Part shown: piece after piece, positions 36,521 through 47,970 of the stretch
Layout of the letters: every line of letters begins with the position of its first letter
Numbering within the stretch: position 1 is the stretch's first letter
The notes under the pieces: generated by a model
Databases searched by the model: none
The model's input: only the letters and a program-made list of their open reading frames with translations
Told to the model about the DNA's origin: nothing
From: Beroe forskalii
Taxonomy: Eukaryota; Ctenophora; Nuda; Beroida; Beroidae
DNA: 64,000 bases
Assembly (NCBI GenBank): GCA_011033025.1
Contig: WFMF01000054.1
Coordinates: 372,001 to 436,000, forward strand
Direction of reading: 5' to 3'
Position numbers and translations under genes: made by a program

Positions 36521-37181
36521 AAGGTACGCGTAAAAATTTGGTTCCAGTCTGCAATTGACTATTTTAAACCATTTTAACTATCTCACTTTAAGATACATGA
36601 ATTCTGAGTCGGCTGAAGATTCCAATGACCCCATGGAGCAATAATCACGCCGATCCAAATCTTTTATGATTAAATTTATAACCGCACAGCGGTGCCAGAT
36701 CAAAACTTCAAAGGAAGACGGGTGTCTCCAGGTAGGTTGGTACATATCATAATCTGACTTCCACACTGTTGACTGTTCCGGGTTCCCTGTGACAGGAGAT
36801 GAGGAGATGGGGCGTTGCAGGGACAATTATAATTAATTGTTTCATGTTCTGTCTATGTTTCAACATGTATTCTAAAAAAGTAAAATGCGGCTACGAGACA
36901 GCAACTTTCTACTCTCAACCATGTCTATGATGTCACATCAATGTCGCCTATATTTCACTCTGTGGGCAGCCTGAATAAAAGAATATAGGTAGTTATCAAT
37001 TCTCTCAATTTTCGATTTATTGTGGTATAGGTTATACCTACAGATCAAATTCAAATAGATAATTGATTTTCCTGACACTTATAATAATCCAATAATCCCC
37101 AACCCCAGAAAAATATCAGCAAAATTTATTTTCGAAACTAATTTGCTGCGTTCCCTGCAGGGTAATTGATTTTCCAACAAA
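36521..37181. other. no supported gene; weak exon candidate
   Basis: A minus ORF at 36578-36826 contains GNPEQSTVWKSDYDMYQPTW after a fair acceptor (CCTGTCACAG), but no good donor follows. 36900-37181 shows nothing. Confidence 0.4.
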
Positions 37182-37184
37182 TAA

Positions 37185-37778
37185 GGGGGTGCACACACGT
37201 GGCTTATAAGCCATGGACTATAAGCCATGGCTTATAAGCTACGTGTGTGCTGTCGATAACTTACCCATGGACTATTATCCATACGTGTGTCTTGGGTGAA
37301 AGTATCGACTACACTCTACAAAAGTGTGGAGATTAGTCTATGAAAATAGCCGGTCTTAAATGTGGTATTACAATCCACATGGCTTGTAAGCCACGTGTGT
37401 CTTGTAGACTATAGTCGACACTGTACATATTTCCGAGAAAAGTTGTATACATTAACGCTAGCCAATCAGAACGCTGTATCATGCGTGTCATTAACCAATC
37501 AAAAGCAAGAAAAGTGGAAGGGGTAATGTTTCCGATTCTTCCTGTGTTGTGCTACGATCAGAGCATCCGAGGGTATCACGTCAAATTGCATCAATCAATT
37601 TCTATTCGGGGACTCAGAAGAAAATGCTTTCGATATTTTGTTACGATAACGTGTGTTGACAATAGTCTACAAGACACACGTAGGATTCGTGGCTTATACT
37701 CCACGTCGTGTGTCTTCACCCCAAAACTTGGCGTAGACTATAGTCGACATGGCTTATAATCCACGTGTGTGCAGCCCC
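37185..37778. mobile_element. 594-bp PIF/Harbinger-like MITE, complete copy
   Basis: TIRs GGGGGTGCACACACGTGG(C/A)TTATAAGCC and the complement lie at both ends. The 3-bp duplication TAA flanks it (37182-37184, 37779-37781). TWA duplications of 3 bp are the PIF/Harbinger signature. Internal GGCTTATAAGCC, CCATGGACTATAAGCC and GTAGACTATAGTC palindromes recur several times. Confidence 0.85.
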
Positions 37779-37823
37779 TAAGAATAAAAACTCGTGAAAA
37801 AAAGGCCATTCAACACCCGTAGT

Positions 37824-37852
37824 TCACAATTCTATGGCATGATAATGACGTC
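37824..37852 (+). repeat. partial CRE-bounded motif, outlying copy
   Basis: TTCACAATTCTATGGCATGATAATGACGTC matches the right two-thirds of the motif clustered at 49-64 kb, especially the variant at 54845. 37853-38266 shows nothing else. Confidence 0.6.
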
Positions 37853-38266
37853 TTCCTACTCAGACTCTTCCTGAATTCTCTTTCTTTATCATGTAGGTGA
37901 GATCATGGGCTAGGTACAATATGGTGTATGGTGTTTCGAATCATTATCAAATGACATTAGTGGCAGCCCTGGCATTGTTTGTTTTATTGAGTTGCAGATT
38001 GGAACGTTGCAGCATTAGAAGGCAGATCATTGTCTCGCAGAGACCCCATTAAATGGAAAGATGTCTAGAAATCGAGGACTGTGATTGGCAAAATTCTAAT
38101 GGAGGTCTGTTGATCGAACAACAAATAGAATGTTTCTGAATGATTGATGATTTTGTTTATGGCTGGAGGAGCACTTTGCCGCATACCTATCAACTTTTCA
38201 AGCGAATATTCGCACGCGCATGTGTGAATTCATTTTACTTTGCTCGTCGTACCTTGATTTGTTGAG

Positions 38267-39113
38267 TAGGGGAGCGATGGGGCAAATGGGATAGTATACC
38301 AAATGGGACCCTTGCCATTTCAAGGAATTTGCATGGGTTGGGACTAAAATTTTTGTTGCTGCTCAATGGGTCATCGAGATAGCTCACTTAAACCATAAAG
38401 TCATTGAGATAATTCAATCAGGCTCTTCTTCACACACATACTTCCTTACACCAGATAATGAGTAACGATGTTGCTTGTTTTACTCCTATCATGACATGAT
38501 TTGTATTGGAATATTCCCTTTATGTTTGATTGTATTTGGTTCGTCATCATGTATTCTCCAGTGATTGATGGGTTTGGTTGGTAAATGATAGTCTAATATG
38601 TTAATTAGCCATAAATTGAATTGCCATATAGATTGTTAAATGGGATACTCATGAATTTGTAATATGGGATATCCCATTTGACCATTTTACTATATCCCAT
38701 TTGACCAACTATGCTTTTTCTAATTTTCTATTTATTTGGGACATGGTTTAAACTTTATCATTTTACCATAAAAATTTATTCCTATTTCATTTTTACTATC
38801 CAGGCATCCAAAAATTTAGTTTTAAATACACGATGTTAAATGGGATACTGGAAGTTGGTTAAATGGGATATCCCATTTGGGCTATTTATGTGGGTCCCAT
38901 TTGACATACTTTCACAGGAAAATCAAATGAGGGTTGGCGAAACGGGACGAGGCCACACCCAAAAAATGGGCGGGGAATGGTGAAGTTTGGTGTTAGTACA
39001 CCAATCTACAGGCAATAGCGAGTATCTATGCAAAAAATTTCATGGAAATCGGCTAAAACGAAAACTCTACAGACTTTAGAATTTTAGGGTCCCATTTGCC
39101 CCATCGCTCCCCT
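38267..39113. mobile_element. 847-bp TA-flanked MITE (mariner-like target)
   Basis: TIR GGGGAGCGATGGGGCAAATG is repeated exactly in inverse at the right end. TA flanks both ends (38265-38266, 39114-39115). The interior carries many AAATGGGATA motifs and no coding capacity. A related end lies at 20588. Confidence 0.85.
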
Positions 39114-39115
39114 AC

Positions 39116-39438
39116 CTAGATTCATATATCGCAGGTAAAATTCAAGCAGAGGAATTACACAGCCGAAATTAGCCACCACTAGCCCCCACTATAGCAACCA
39201 TATGTAGGGGCTGAGTGGCTGCTAAATTTTCGAAATTAGTCCGGCGAGCATACCGGGAAATGGAGCTGCTTAGTCACAGCTGCGTGGGGGCTAATTTTAT
39301 AAATTTAATTAGCCCCCACACAGTGGAAGCTAGTGTAAGTGGTGGCTAATTAGCCTCCGTCAGCCACAATTCAGCCACCGTGGGGGCTAGAAAGTGAATT
39401 AGCCACCATACTAACCCCCACCAATGGCTAATGGGAGT
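39116..39438. repeat. AGCCCCCA-rich inverted and direct repeats
   Basis: Short modules AGCCACCACTAGCCCCCAC, GGGGGCTAATTT and TTAGCCACC recur in both orientations. This is possibly another small foldback element; its ends are not defined. Confidence 0.5.
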
Positions 39439-39631
39439 TACCTTAGTACATGAAATTAAGTATAAGCAGATAATTAAGCACTCAGGCCGCAGAAAATGCT
39501 TAATTTGGTGTTACGTCAAAAATTGATATGACAAATAATAAGCAAAATAGCTATGAAAAATGCTTAATTTGGTGTTGCCTAATAACGTGCGTTCTTTATT
39601 TTCGGAGTTCTTAATTTCATGTACTAAGGTA
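39439..39631. mobile_element. 193-bp MITE, copy 1
   Basis: TIR TACCTTAGTACATGAAATTA is exactly inverted at the right end. The body (AATGCTTAATTTGGTGTTRC twice) matches 56766-56948 in reverse orientation. Confidence 0.85.
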
Positions 39632-41640
39632 GTTGTGGCTACCTTTTGATGTGTTCCTCTGCTTGTATTGTACCTATGCACGCAAAACTTTCGATTTTAT
39701 TTATATTAAAGCTATTCACGATATTATGAATTGTACAGTGTATTGTACACAGTGTATTGTACACTGATTAATTGTTTAAGTTTAACCAATTCCTTTTAGC
39801 CACATGTCATTGTTGGTGGTACGAGAATGGATATTATTATCATTATAGTGGCTGATGAGTGACGCAATATGCAGTCCATGAAATAGTAAGTAATTGTCAT
39901 ATCATCATTTATAAACTAATCTGATTCATTATTTCAAATTTCCCCGGCTTGGTAGTCAACATATTATGAGGACTGACTGTAAGTGTAATTTTCATAACAG
40001 CTGAGAAATAAATTCCAATCCTAATCACTCATTTATTCCCTAGGTTTTTAGTACTTTATCAAATTCTGCAATAGAATTAGTTGGTTAATTGCGTTTTTTT
40101 TTCGTTTAATCTTAGTTTTCTTATTTCAGAACGGAAGTTTTGGGGTGGACAGCTGGGCAACTGCAACATTGCGTACCGTACCACGCCTATGAAGCTATGA
40201 GTATGAGTATGAGCTATACCTGGTCCTGCTTGGAGTTGGAGGCCTGAAGACGTTAGACGGCTATCTTACAATCATGAGTGTGCGAGCGGTACAACTACAA
40301 CTACAACTACAAGAGAACAATTAGACGGCAAAACGGCAAATGAAAATACGTAGCTCAACTTTTTCACATATAGTACCTACAAGCCGAGTTTTTACTTTAA
40401 GAGTTTGAGTTGAAAAATATCAAATGAGCGTTTTAAATACGTGTGGTCTTACTCTTATCACTATAATAAAATAGAACATATGAAATTGAACGGTATATTT
40501 TGATCATCGGATTTTATTATTTACCATGGTGTTCGGAGTTTTGGAATTGGATTAAAACTTGATAACATGGTATAGATATTATTAATATTAGGTTATTATT
40601 GATATTCAAAAACTAAAATATTTCGCTATGCAGATGGAATTTGTGAGTTTATTTTCAGTTTCTGTTTGGAACTTACGTTTAACATTTGAAAAAAATCTTG
40701 TGTTGAGCTTCTTTTAGTTGTAGGTTCAGGTTTTATAGCTAGAACCATACGGATATGGATATGATGTGTGCATGAAATTGAAATCATGACGTAACAATGT
40801 ATAACTATAAGGCTGCAGCTGCACAGACAGTAGACACGCACTACATTACACACAGTATCGAATATCAGGGCGGTCATACCATAATTCAATAAATCGTGCG
40901 ATTCCGTTGCAAATTTCATTAAATCCATCACGACGCCACGCGCGATCGCCGAATTTACTCCAATAAAACGCTCCCTATTGAAGACCGGCGCATAGTGGGA
41001 TTCCTAACCACGCGTGAGGGGGTCAGGCAACGCCTGACAAGACAACGTCTGACAAGTGCTTCCTTGTTCCTAAGCCTGCATAGGTGTGCGTACGCGCGCC
41101 GCGCAACGCAGACAGGGATATACGTGTTTAGCAAGCTTCCTTGTTCCTCAGAAAAGAGAGCGCGCGCGTACTGCTTACGCACACCTATGGAACAATTCTT
41201 TTATGTTATTTATGCAATCTACGTGAAGGTCAAATTATAGACAACTGTGTACCATTAGCCCTGGATACTTATACTTATAGGTCTTGAACTCTTTAAAAAC
41301 ACAGTTATTACCACTTATCTAATCTCCACAGAAAATTTTGCATTGTCAAATGCTAAGAATTTGGTTTTTGTCTATGCTTAGAGATAAATTATTGACACAA
41401 CGCCACTTAATGATTAGGTGTGCTGATTTGTGCTCTTTGTTAACATTTGTTAACATTTGATATTGATCATTTGGGTATGAGATTAAAGATGGTTTAATTT
41501 CATTATCGTTACTTTACTTTACCTAATTGTGTTGCCCAGATGGCAAAATATTTTATCTTATCTTATTTTATGTAATGATATTAGGTATTTTCTATTTTGA
41601 TACTTAAGTATCTATATTCGTTGAGTGATATTTTCGAATT
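39632..41640. other. no supported gene; GC-rich repeat fragment at 40940-41190
   Basis: 40940-41190 holds dispersed GC-rich blocks shared with 13.9-14.4 and 29.0-29.2 kb. A strong acceptor (TTCTTATTTCAG) at 40129 opens NGSFGVDSWATATLRTVPRL then a stop, too short to call. Confidence 0.45.
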
Positions 41641-41689
41641 GTAATGCCCAATCTACACATTGCATTACCTAATACCTGAAGGAATCATG

Positions 41690-42110
41690 TTGGTGTTCAA
41701 GTATGGTGTTGGAGAAAATTCTTGCAGATTGATGTCTTGAAGATTTCTTTATGATTTAAATAAGTAATGCCCAATCTTCTTTGTAGAACAATGATCAAAA
41801 ATAGGTTGCATGGATTCACTATATCATAGATATACCTAAATGCTAGATAATAATGGTCCTTGTGGAACACTACACCCAGAGTAAATAAGTACTTCTTTGA
41901 TTTTGGAATATTTTGGCTTGTCTCCTTCCTGAGAGACAATTTGCTATTCACAGAATTAACATTCCATCAACTCCATAGAATTAGTATTCTGTGGTCTACT
42001 GTATCAAAAGTTTTCTTAATATCTAGCAAGATTAGTTCTAGTATGGAACAATAATTTTACTATCAAAAATTTTATCAAACATATCTAGCATAGTAAGTGA
42101 GTTGCTCATT
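41690..42110 (-). pseudogene. decayed LINE reverse-transcriptase fragment
   Basis: On the minus strand the sequence reads LDIKKTFDTVDHRILILW (compare the RT core LDLxKAFDTVDHxxLL), then LSLRKETSQ (compare YLxxRxQ), then LGVVFHKDHYYLAFRYIYDI (compare GVPQGSxLGPLLFxxYINDI). Upstream, NSLTMLDMFDKIFDSK fits the HSTxxALxxxxDKI segment that precedes the aspartate motif. The frame is interrupted by a stop after ILILWS, and the GVPQGS motif is degraded. This order is typical of CR1/L2/Rex-type non-LTR elements. Only ~130 codons remain. Confidence 0.75.
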
Positions 42111-43064
42111 AACACTGTTTTCTTTACAATTGGTTGAATTGAGATGGGGTGGTAGTCTTCACTCTTCAGTGGGCCTTATAACACCAGATAAAAACCAACT
42201 CAAGCCTTTCCCTTATCCCATCCCTAACTCAGCACTAACATCATCACTAACACCAACCTTAACCTCATACCTAACCCTATTTTGAGCTCTGCTGAATTTC
42301 AACAGTTATTTTCACTGGAGACTAAAGTTCACTGGAGTTACTGCAGTTAACTTCAGTTTAACTTCAGTCAATTAGTATATCAGGGCGAATTTTATACTGA
42401 AAAAATGCTGTTAAACATATAATTGAATTGAATTGAATTGATGTTTACCTGAGTTTGGTGTGAACTAAGATAAATTTTGTGAAGTTATTTTGCACGGTGT
42501 GCAAAGCAAGGATACTGTGGCAGTTGTCTGGGGTGCAAATGGGACAACTTCAAGACAAATGGGACTCAAAAAAGTAATTGGGTCAGAGACAATTGGGCAT
42601 TTGGGACAAATGAGACAGAGACAATTGGCCCTCAAAAACTGATTCAGGACAGGGAAACTTGGGACAAATGGGACCTTTGGGACACAGGTGATCAAGAAAG
42701 TTGGAACTCAAAAAAGTGAAACCAAACAAGCAAAAATGGAGAAAATGGACAAAGCAGACAAATGAGACTTTCTCTGGTTGTGTTTGTGAGTAGCAGTTAA
42801 GTGTTCTTCATCTCACAACCTGAAATGATAGGAGAAAGAACATGACAGTTCTAAAGCAGCAACTGCTGCAATGTCACTTCATGTCTGTTTTCAAGCAAAA
42901 GTTGCAATTTAGTGACATAGCAGCAGTTACAGAGTTGAAATGGCCATGTTCTTTTTCCAATCATAAGTTTGAAGTAAAGAAAGCTTAACCACTACAAAGA
43001 AAACAACCAAACATAGTATGGATATAAATTTCAGAAATAGTCAAAATTCATCTGAATAATGTGA
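42111..43064. other. GGGACAAATG-type repeat sequence, no gene
   Basis: 42419-42439 is a short (AATTG)n tract. 42530-42730 carries GGGACAAATGGGAC units like the interior of 12253-13305, with further copies at 43918-43970, suggesting a diverged relative interrupted by the next two elements. Confidence 0.5.
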
Positions 43065-43595
43065 GGCGCCCGTAACGTTCGTCGGTCGATCGATTGGAAT
43101 TGGTCGATCAATCAACTCCATTTGAACAAATCATGTGTTTCACTGGTCCCTAATGACTTGAATCGTGTTTAAATGAGCAATATTTAGTTGTTTTCCTACT
43201 AGCTCAAAGATTTTCTATTTAAAACACATCAGTCGATCAAATGAAGTTGATCGATCGACCAATTAATACCCAGATTAATACCCAGATTAATCTCAACCCT
43301 GTATTAACTTAGCAAACCAACAATTTTGCTATTCAGTTAATCTGCAAGGCTGAGTCCTTTCAGTAAAAATATCTCTATCTGTGCTATATCTGTACTCTTG
43401 AAGTTCTTGAAATTTCTGTTTAAAAAGGGTGCCATTGAAAACGATATAAATTGAGATTTCATACCAGATTTATTTATTACTGTGTTTTTCAATAAACTAA
43501 TAAAGAAATTCTGTAAGCTATAAAGATTAATCTTTGTTTCACTAATCTTTGTTTCACTAATTCCAATCCATCGACCGACGAACGTTACGGGCGCC
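43065..43595. mobile_element. 531-bp TIR element, 3-bp TSD
   Basis: TIR GGCGCCCGTAACGTTCGTCG and its complement end the element; the inner sequence TCGATCGATTGG/CCAATCCATCGA continues the pairing. TGA flanks both ends (43062-43064, 43596-43598). Internal GTCGATCAA palindromes are seen. Confidence 0.8.
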
Positions 43596-43604
43596 TGATA
43601 CTTG

Positions 43605-43890
43605 GATCAGGTAGCACAGTGGTTTAAGGCATCCTGCTTCCAATCGAGAAGTTGGTGGTTTGATTCCCGGCCTTGCCTATCGTGCTAAGGGTGAGAACTC
43701 TCACCTAAACAGCCACACAGTTCACTCAGCCGAGCATATAGGAACCTGTATGGGAGGGTTAAATGAGGAGCTGCTCATTGCAGCGAAGTCACTGGGTTGA
43801 TAACACTTGAATCCTTCGATTCCTGTCATTGGCTGTTACAGCTGGTGGTATAGAAGTGAAACCATCTAAATAAAAAACAAAAAAATTTAT
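43605..43890 (+). mobile_element. tRNA-derived SINE
   Basis: RNA polymerase III promoter boxes are present: A box TAGCACAGTGG (43612-43622) and B box GGTTTGATTCC (43657-43667), 34 bp apart, in a tRNA-like 5' region starting near GGATCAGG. A ~200-bp unrelated body follows and an A-rich tail AAATAAAAAACAAAAAAA ends it near 43890. Confidence 0.8.
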
Positions 43891-45676
43891 GATTTTTTCC
43901 TTTTTTCTATTTCTTATCTGTCCCAGTTGTCCCAGAATTAAGAAAAAGTAAAATGGGCCTGGGGCACTCCTCCATTGAAGCTAATCTCGCCTTTACATGC
44001 TTATTAGGTAGGGGGAGGAATTAGGTTAAGAATTGATCTAGTTAACCATTACTCCTTTGAGTGAGCAAAATGTAATGATTCATGAGTGGAGTTATGTAAG
44101 GAAAGGAAAGGAATGGATTTAGTTTTCATTTTAGGTTCGTAATTGTTTCATAATATTGTTGTAATATAATTGTTGTAATATATATTGCTGTATTTACCTT
44201 TCCGTGTTGGTTCTAGTTAGTATAAGAATCAATAAAAGACCTACTGAGACTTCATATACAAGCTCACCAGTCTACTGCCCTGGAGCATCCAATCAGTCCA
44301 TGAGCTCTCCTGTACTTCATTGAGTTATAATATCTACCCTAACCTTACGACACATAGTGGTACTGCAGTAATTGCACGAGGATAAGCTGAGTGCCAATTA
44401 CTGAACTAATCACTTGAGGTGAAGCCAAGTGATTAGTACTCTGATTGACACGAGGCGTCAGCCGAGTGCAAGTTAGTGCAAAAGTATCACGTTTGGGGTG
44501 TTAGATAATTGCACAGCAGTAATTTGCACGGAAGTGCATCGTTTCAATCAAGTGAAAATAGAATTCACCTGCATATCTTTCAGGGCTATTGTGGCTTACA
44601 CTGCTTCCAAGATACATCACCGCAGGTAAGAAACATTTGATATCTCGCATAAATATTTCAATTTATATAAATTGGATTCTTCATTGAAGGAACCATAATA
44701 TTATGAAACTATCCTAACTTTGGCTTTTCCCTTGTCAGAAAATCCTCGGACCATTATTCCCAATTAAATTTGTCTTTTGAATTCAGGTATTTTCAAACAG
44801 AAAGAAAGAATAAAAATAGCTGTAGTCATTGTTTTGTTGTGTTGTTGCAGGTAATAACTAATCACAGCTACTTTGCCAAACTGGTCACATGAGATAAGCC
44901 GCCTAGAGGTACATAAGGATGTATATTAATCAACTATAATTAAATCCATTATCTACTTAATGAAGTTTAGCAGCTGCTGGTTTTTAGTCCCCTGGTGGCC
45001 CCATGAGGAGAGTGCCCTGGCTGTCCCCTGCACTTTAGTTAACGATGCTCTCTCTCTCACTACCTGAGATAATGACCTGTTTTATAGCTCACAGTTAGGA
45101 TATGAGTTTAAACTATACAGTTCGATCAGACGCTCAGCAGCCTCTAATATCGCTAGAGTTTGTTTTGGTGTTGTACTGTTGATTAGCGTGCTTTCGGCAT
45201 ACCGCTAATATATTATCACGCTTTCACTGTGCTGCACATTGTTTCGTTATATCGACTGTTTTATTGAATATTCAAAATTACTTTTTTCCAAAGCGTGTCT
45301 ATAATTGCGTGTAATTGATTTCCCGCTGCAATTAATTATCAAAGTATCCAATACTAACTTTTCAGTGTCTAATTATTTCGTATCTCACCTGTCAGTTGTC
45401 ACTTGAAGTTAACCCTCCTTGAGCTAGCCTAAAGGAATGCGAAGCTAAATGCTATTTATAGATCGTTTCTACTTTCTAACCGTGTCTCAGCCTACAGGCT
45501 AATCTAGTTATCTAGAATTACCACATGACATAGCTTCCCTGATTCCAGTAGTCTAATCAACTGATGATCGTGACGCAAACCCAAATATTTCAATTTTACT
45601 CCTCCTAAAATGGAACTTCTGCGTCATATAACCGTGATTCAGGGTGAAGAGGAATTAAATTAAATTACCTGCCGCC
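43891..45676. other. non-repetitive stretch, candidate microexon inside
   Basis: 44350-44480 has imperfect palindromes (AATCACTTGAGG/AAGTGATTAG). Apart from the microexon at 44584-44625 I see no gene. Confidence 0.4.
44584..44625 (+). CDS. candidate 42-nt microexon
   Basis: Both splice sites are strong: CACCTGCATATCTTTCAG before and CAG-GTAAGA after. All three frames are open. In the frame whose end phase (1) matches the Ig-like exon at 60423 it reads LLWLTLLPRYITA, a hydrophobic stretch that could belong to a signal peptide. The 15.8-kb distance and very short length make the link speculative. Confidence 0.3.
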
Positions 45677-45836
45677 CACGTGATTTGAGGCTCGCGTTTT
45701 CATTGGCCGTTAGAGCTCATTAAAACGGTAGGTGTGTTGCCGGCACTGACCAATCAGAACGTACGACCCTCAGCCAATGACAGTATGGCATGTTTGTCGC
45801 TAGCCAATCAGAGAGGTGGAGCCTCAGTCACGTGAC
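45677..45836. promoter_or_regulatory. CCAAT / E-box cluster
   Basis: Within 160 bp there are two CACGTG E-boxes (CCCACGTGAT at 45675, GTCACGTGAC at 45827) and four CCAAT boxes: ATTGG at 45702, GACCAATCAG at 45748, CAGCCAATGA at 45771, AGCCAATCAG at 45802. NF-Y and bHLH factors bind such sites in animals. No TATA box is evident. Confidence 0.5.
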
Positions 45837-45930
45837 ACTGTCTTGCCTTCCAAAAAGGTTTTTCCTCCCATTAGCAGCATGTAAAATCCTCCCAGTAAAT
45901 TTAAATTGAATTTCTAAGTAGTGAAACAGA

Positions 45931-47280
45931 CGTCTGGAGGCGGCAGCCCTCAGAACTAACAGGATTTTAACTTATACTTCAGTCTAATTTCGGGGTATTT
46001 TAAATACAAAATGTCTCCTGAAACAAGTAATAGTATAAAATGTAGTATCAGTATGAGGGATTGCGGGGGTCTGGGGGCGGTAGCCCCCAGAGGCCAGACG
46101 TTTTCAATAGATTAAATTTTCACCTCAATAGGATTTTCACTCTCATTTAGACTAAAAATTCTGGATAATTTCAAAGTAATTAGCCCGTTTTTAAAACGAA
46201 GAATTTACACAAATATGAGAATGAAATCCAGTAGCAGGGGTCTGGGGGCGGCAGCCCCCAGAAGCTGGACGTTTTAACCGAATAGAATTTCATATCAATA
46301 GGATTTTAACTCTTATTTCAGTCTAATTTCAAAGCATTTGCTTGGCCCGTAGTAGGCTGTATTCGAAATGAAAAATGATTACGGAGATGATAGTGAAATC
46401 CATTAGGCAGGGGTCTGGGGGCGGCAGCCCCCAGAAGCTGGACGTTTTTAACCGAATAGAATTTCATATCAATAGGATTTTAACTCTTATTTCAGTCTAA
46501 TTTCAAAGCATTTGCTTGGCCCGTAGTAGGCTGTATTCGAAATGAAAAATGATTACGGAGATGATAGTGAAATCCATTAGGCAGGGGGTCTGGGGGCGGC
46601 AGCCCCCAGAAGCCAGACGTTTTCGAGAGATTAAATTTTCACCTCAATAGGATTTTCACTCTCATTTAGACTAAAAATTCTGAATAATTCCAAAGTACCT
46701 ATTTAGCCCGTTTTAAAATGAAGAATTTCCACAAAGATGAGAATGAAATCCAGTAGCAGGGGTCTGGGGGCGGCAGCCCCCAGAAGCTGGACGTTTTTAA
46801 CCGAATAGAATTTCATATCAATAGGATTTTAACTCTTATTTCAGTCTAATTTCAAAGTATTTGGCCCTTGTTAACAGTTAATGATGAAAAATGTCAGCGG
46901 AGATGAAAATCAAACTTAGTGAGCTATTGGGCAGGGGTCTCGGGCAGCAACCCTCAGAAGCCAGGTATTTTGAACAATAAACTGAATTGTTGGCCGTATT
47001 TGAAATGAAAAATGATTACAGAGATGATAATGACATCCAGTAGGCAGGGGTCTGGGCTTTGCAGCCCCAGAAGCTGGACGTTTTCAACTGAATAGAATTT
47101 TCATCTCAATAGGACTCTAACTGTAATGTCAGTTTCATTTCAAAGTATTTGGCCCTTGTTAACAGTTAATGATGAAAAATGTCAGCGGAGATGAAAATCA
47201 AACTTAGTGAGCTATTGGGCAGGGGTCTCGGGCAGCAACCCTCAGAAGCCAGGTATTTTGAACAATAAACTGAATTGTAA
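45931..47280. repeat. ~175-bp tandem array, each unit with a GC hairpin
   Basis: Units start near 45931, 46067, 46240, 46410, 46585, 46760, 46936, 47048 and 47222. Most contain the perfect hairpin CTGGGGGC-GGCA-GCCCCCAG, then GACGTTTT, AATAGGATTTTAACTCTTATT and TCAGTCTAATTTC. Two unit subtypes alternate (AAGCTGGACG and AAGCCAGACG). No coding. Confidence 0.88.
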
Positions 47281-47507
47281 CCTCGATAGGATTTTTACTC
47301 TTATTTGTACTTGTAGACAAAATTGCACAATTGAATTTCGCACATGTTCTAATATGGAAGTAATGATGGGATGACGATTTAAATCATATAGGAATCAATA
47401 TTTCATTCATAGCTTCAATAACTTCACACGTGCATTAGTTACTTAGTTAGGTAACTAGGTACTGTATGCATTTTACTAGGTATATTTCTCAGAACGCAAC
47501 TTATTGT

Positions 47508-47595
47508 AAACTAGCAGGCCCGTTGGGCCTGCTATTAAATAGCAAAGCTCACTCGGCGCTGCTACGCAGCGCCTCATTCGCAAATTTCAGCCATT
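47508..47595 (-). repeat. two-hairpin GC element, copy 3
   Basis: TAGCAGGCCC-GTT-GGGCCTGCTA (47512-47534) and GGCGCTGC-TAC-GCAGCGCC (47555-47573), both perfect stems, in the opposite orientation to copies 1 and 2, joined by TTAAATAGCAAAGCTCACTC. Confidence 0.85.
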
Positions 47596-47744
47596 GCTAT
47601 TCAAATTTGTGAAAAACTTTTACCGCATCGAAAAATTCAAATCAGAACCAAAGCTGTTCATTAGAGAAGCGTAACAAAACCAACAAAGCATGAAATGAAA
47701 TTCGTATACTCTCACATGTAACCATAGCAACGCAAGCATTTCCC

Positions 47745-47970
47745 ACTATCTGCACGTGCATGCCGACACAAATCCATACACACATCGACACAGTGCCCAT
47801 ACACACGGTTTTCCCATTCTAATCTATGATGCCGACACAATGACCCATACACACGCCGACACAAAATCCACACACACGCCGACACAGTGTCCATACACAC
47901 GGTTTTCCCATTCTAATCTATGATGCCGACACAATAATCCACACACACGCCGACACAAAATCCATACACT
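47745..47970. repeat. CGCCGACACA minisatellite
   Basis: Units like CGCCGACACAAAATCCATAC run in tandem with two longer blocks sharing CACACGGTTTTCCCATTC, giving a higher-order period of about 110 bp. Confidence 0.8.

Noticed and set aside
36578-36826. 82-codon minus ORF
   Set aside because: An acceptor-like site is present but no convincing donor or family; it borders a MITE.
40130-40192. Possible terminal exon NGSFGVDSWATATLRTVPRL
   Set aside because: Only 20 codons after a good acceptor; no upstream partner.
43605-43690. Functional tRNA gene
   Set aside because: A and B boxes are present but no cloverleaf stems are apparent and a long unrelated body plus A-rich tail follows, as in a SINE.
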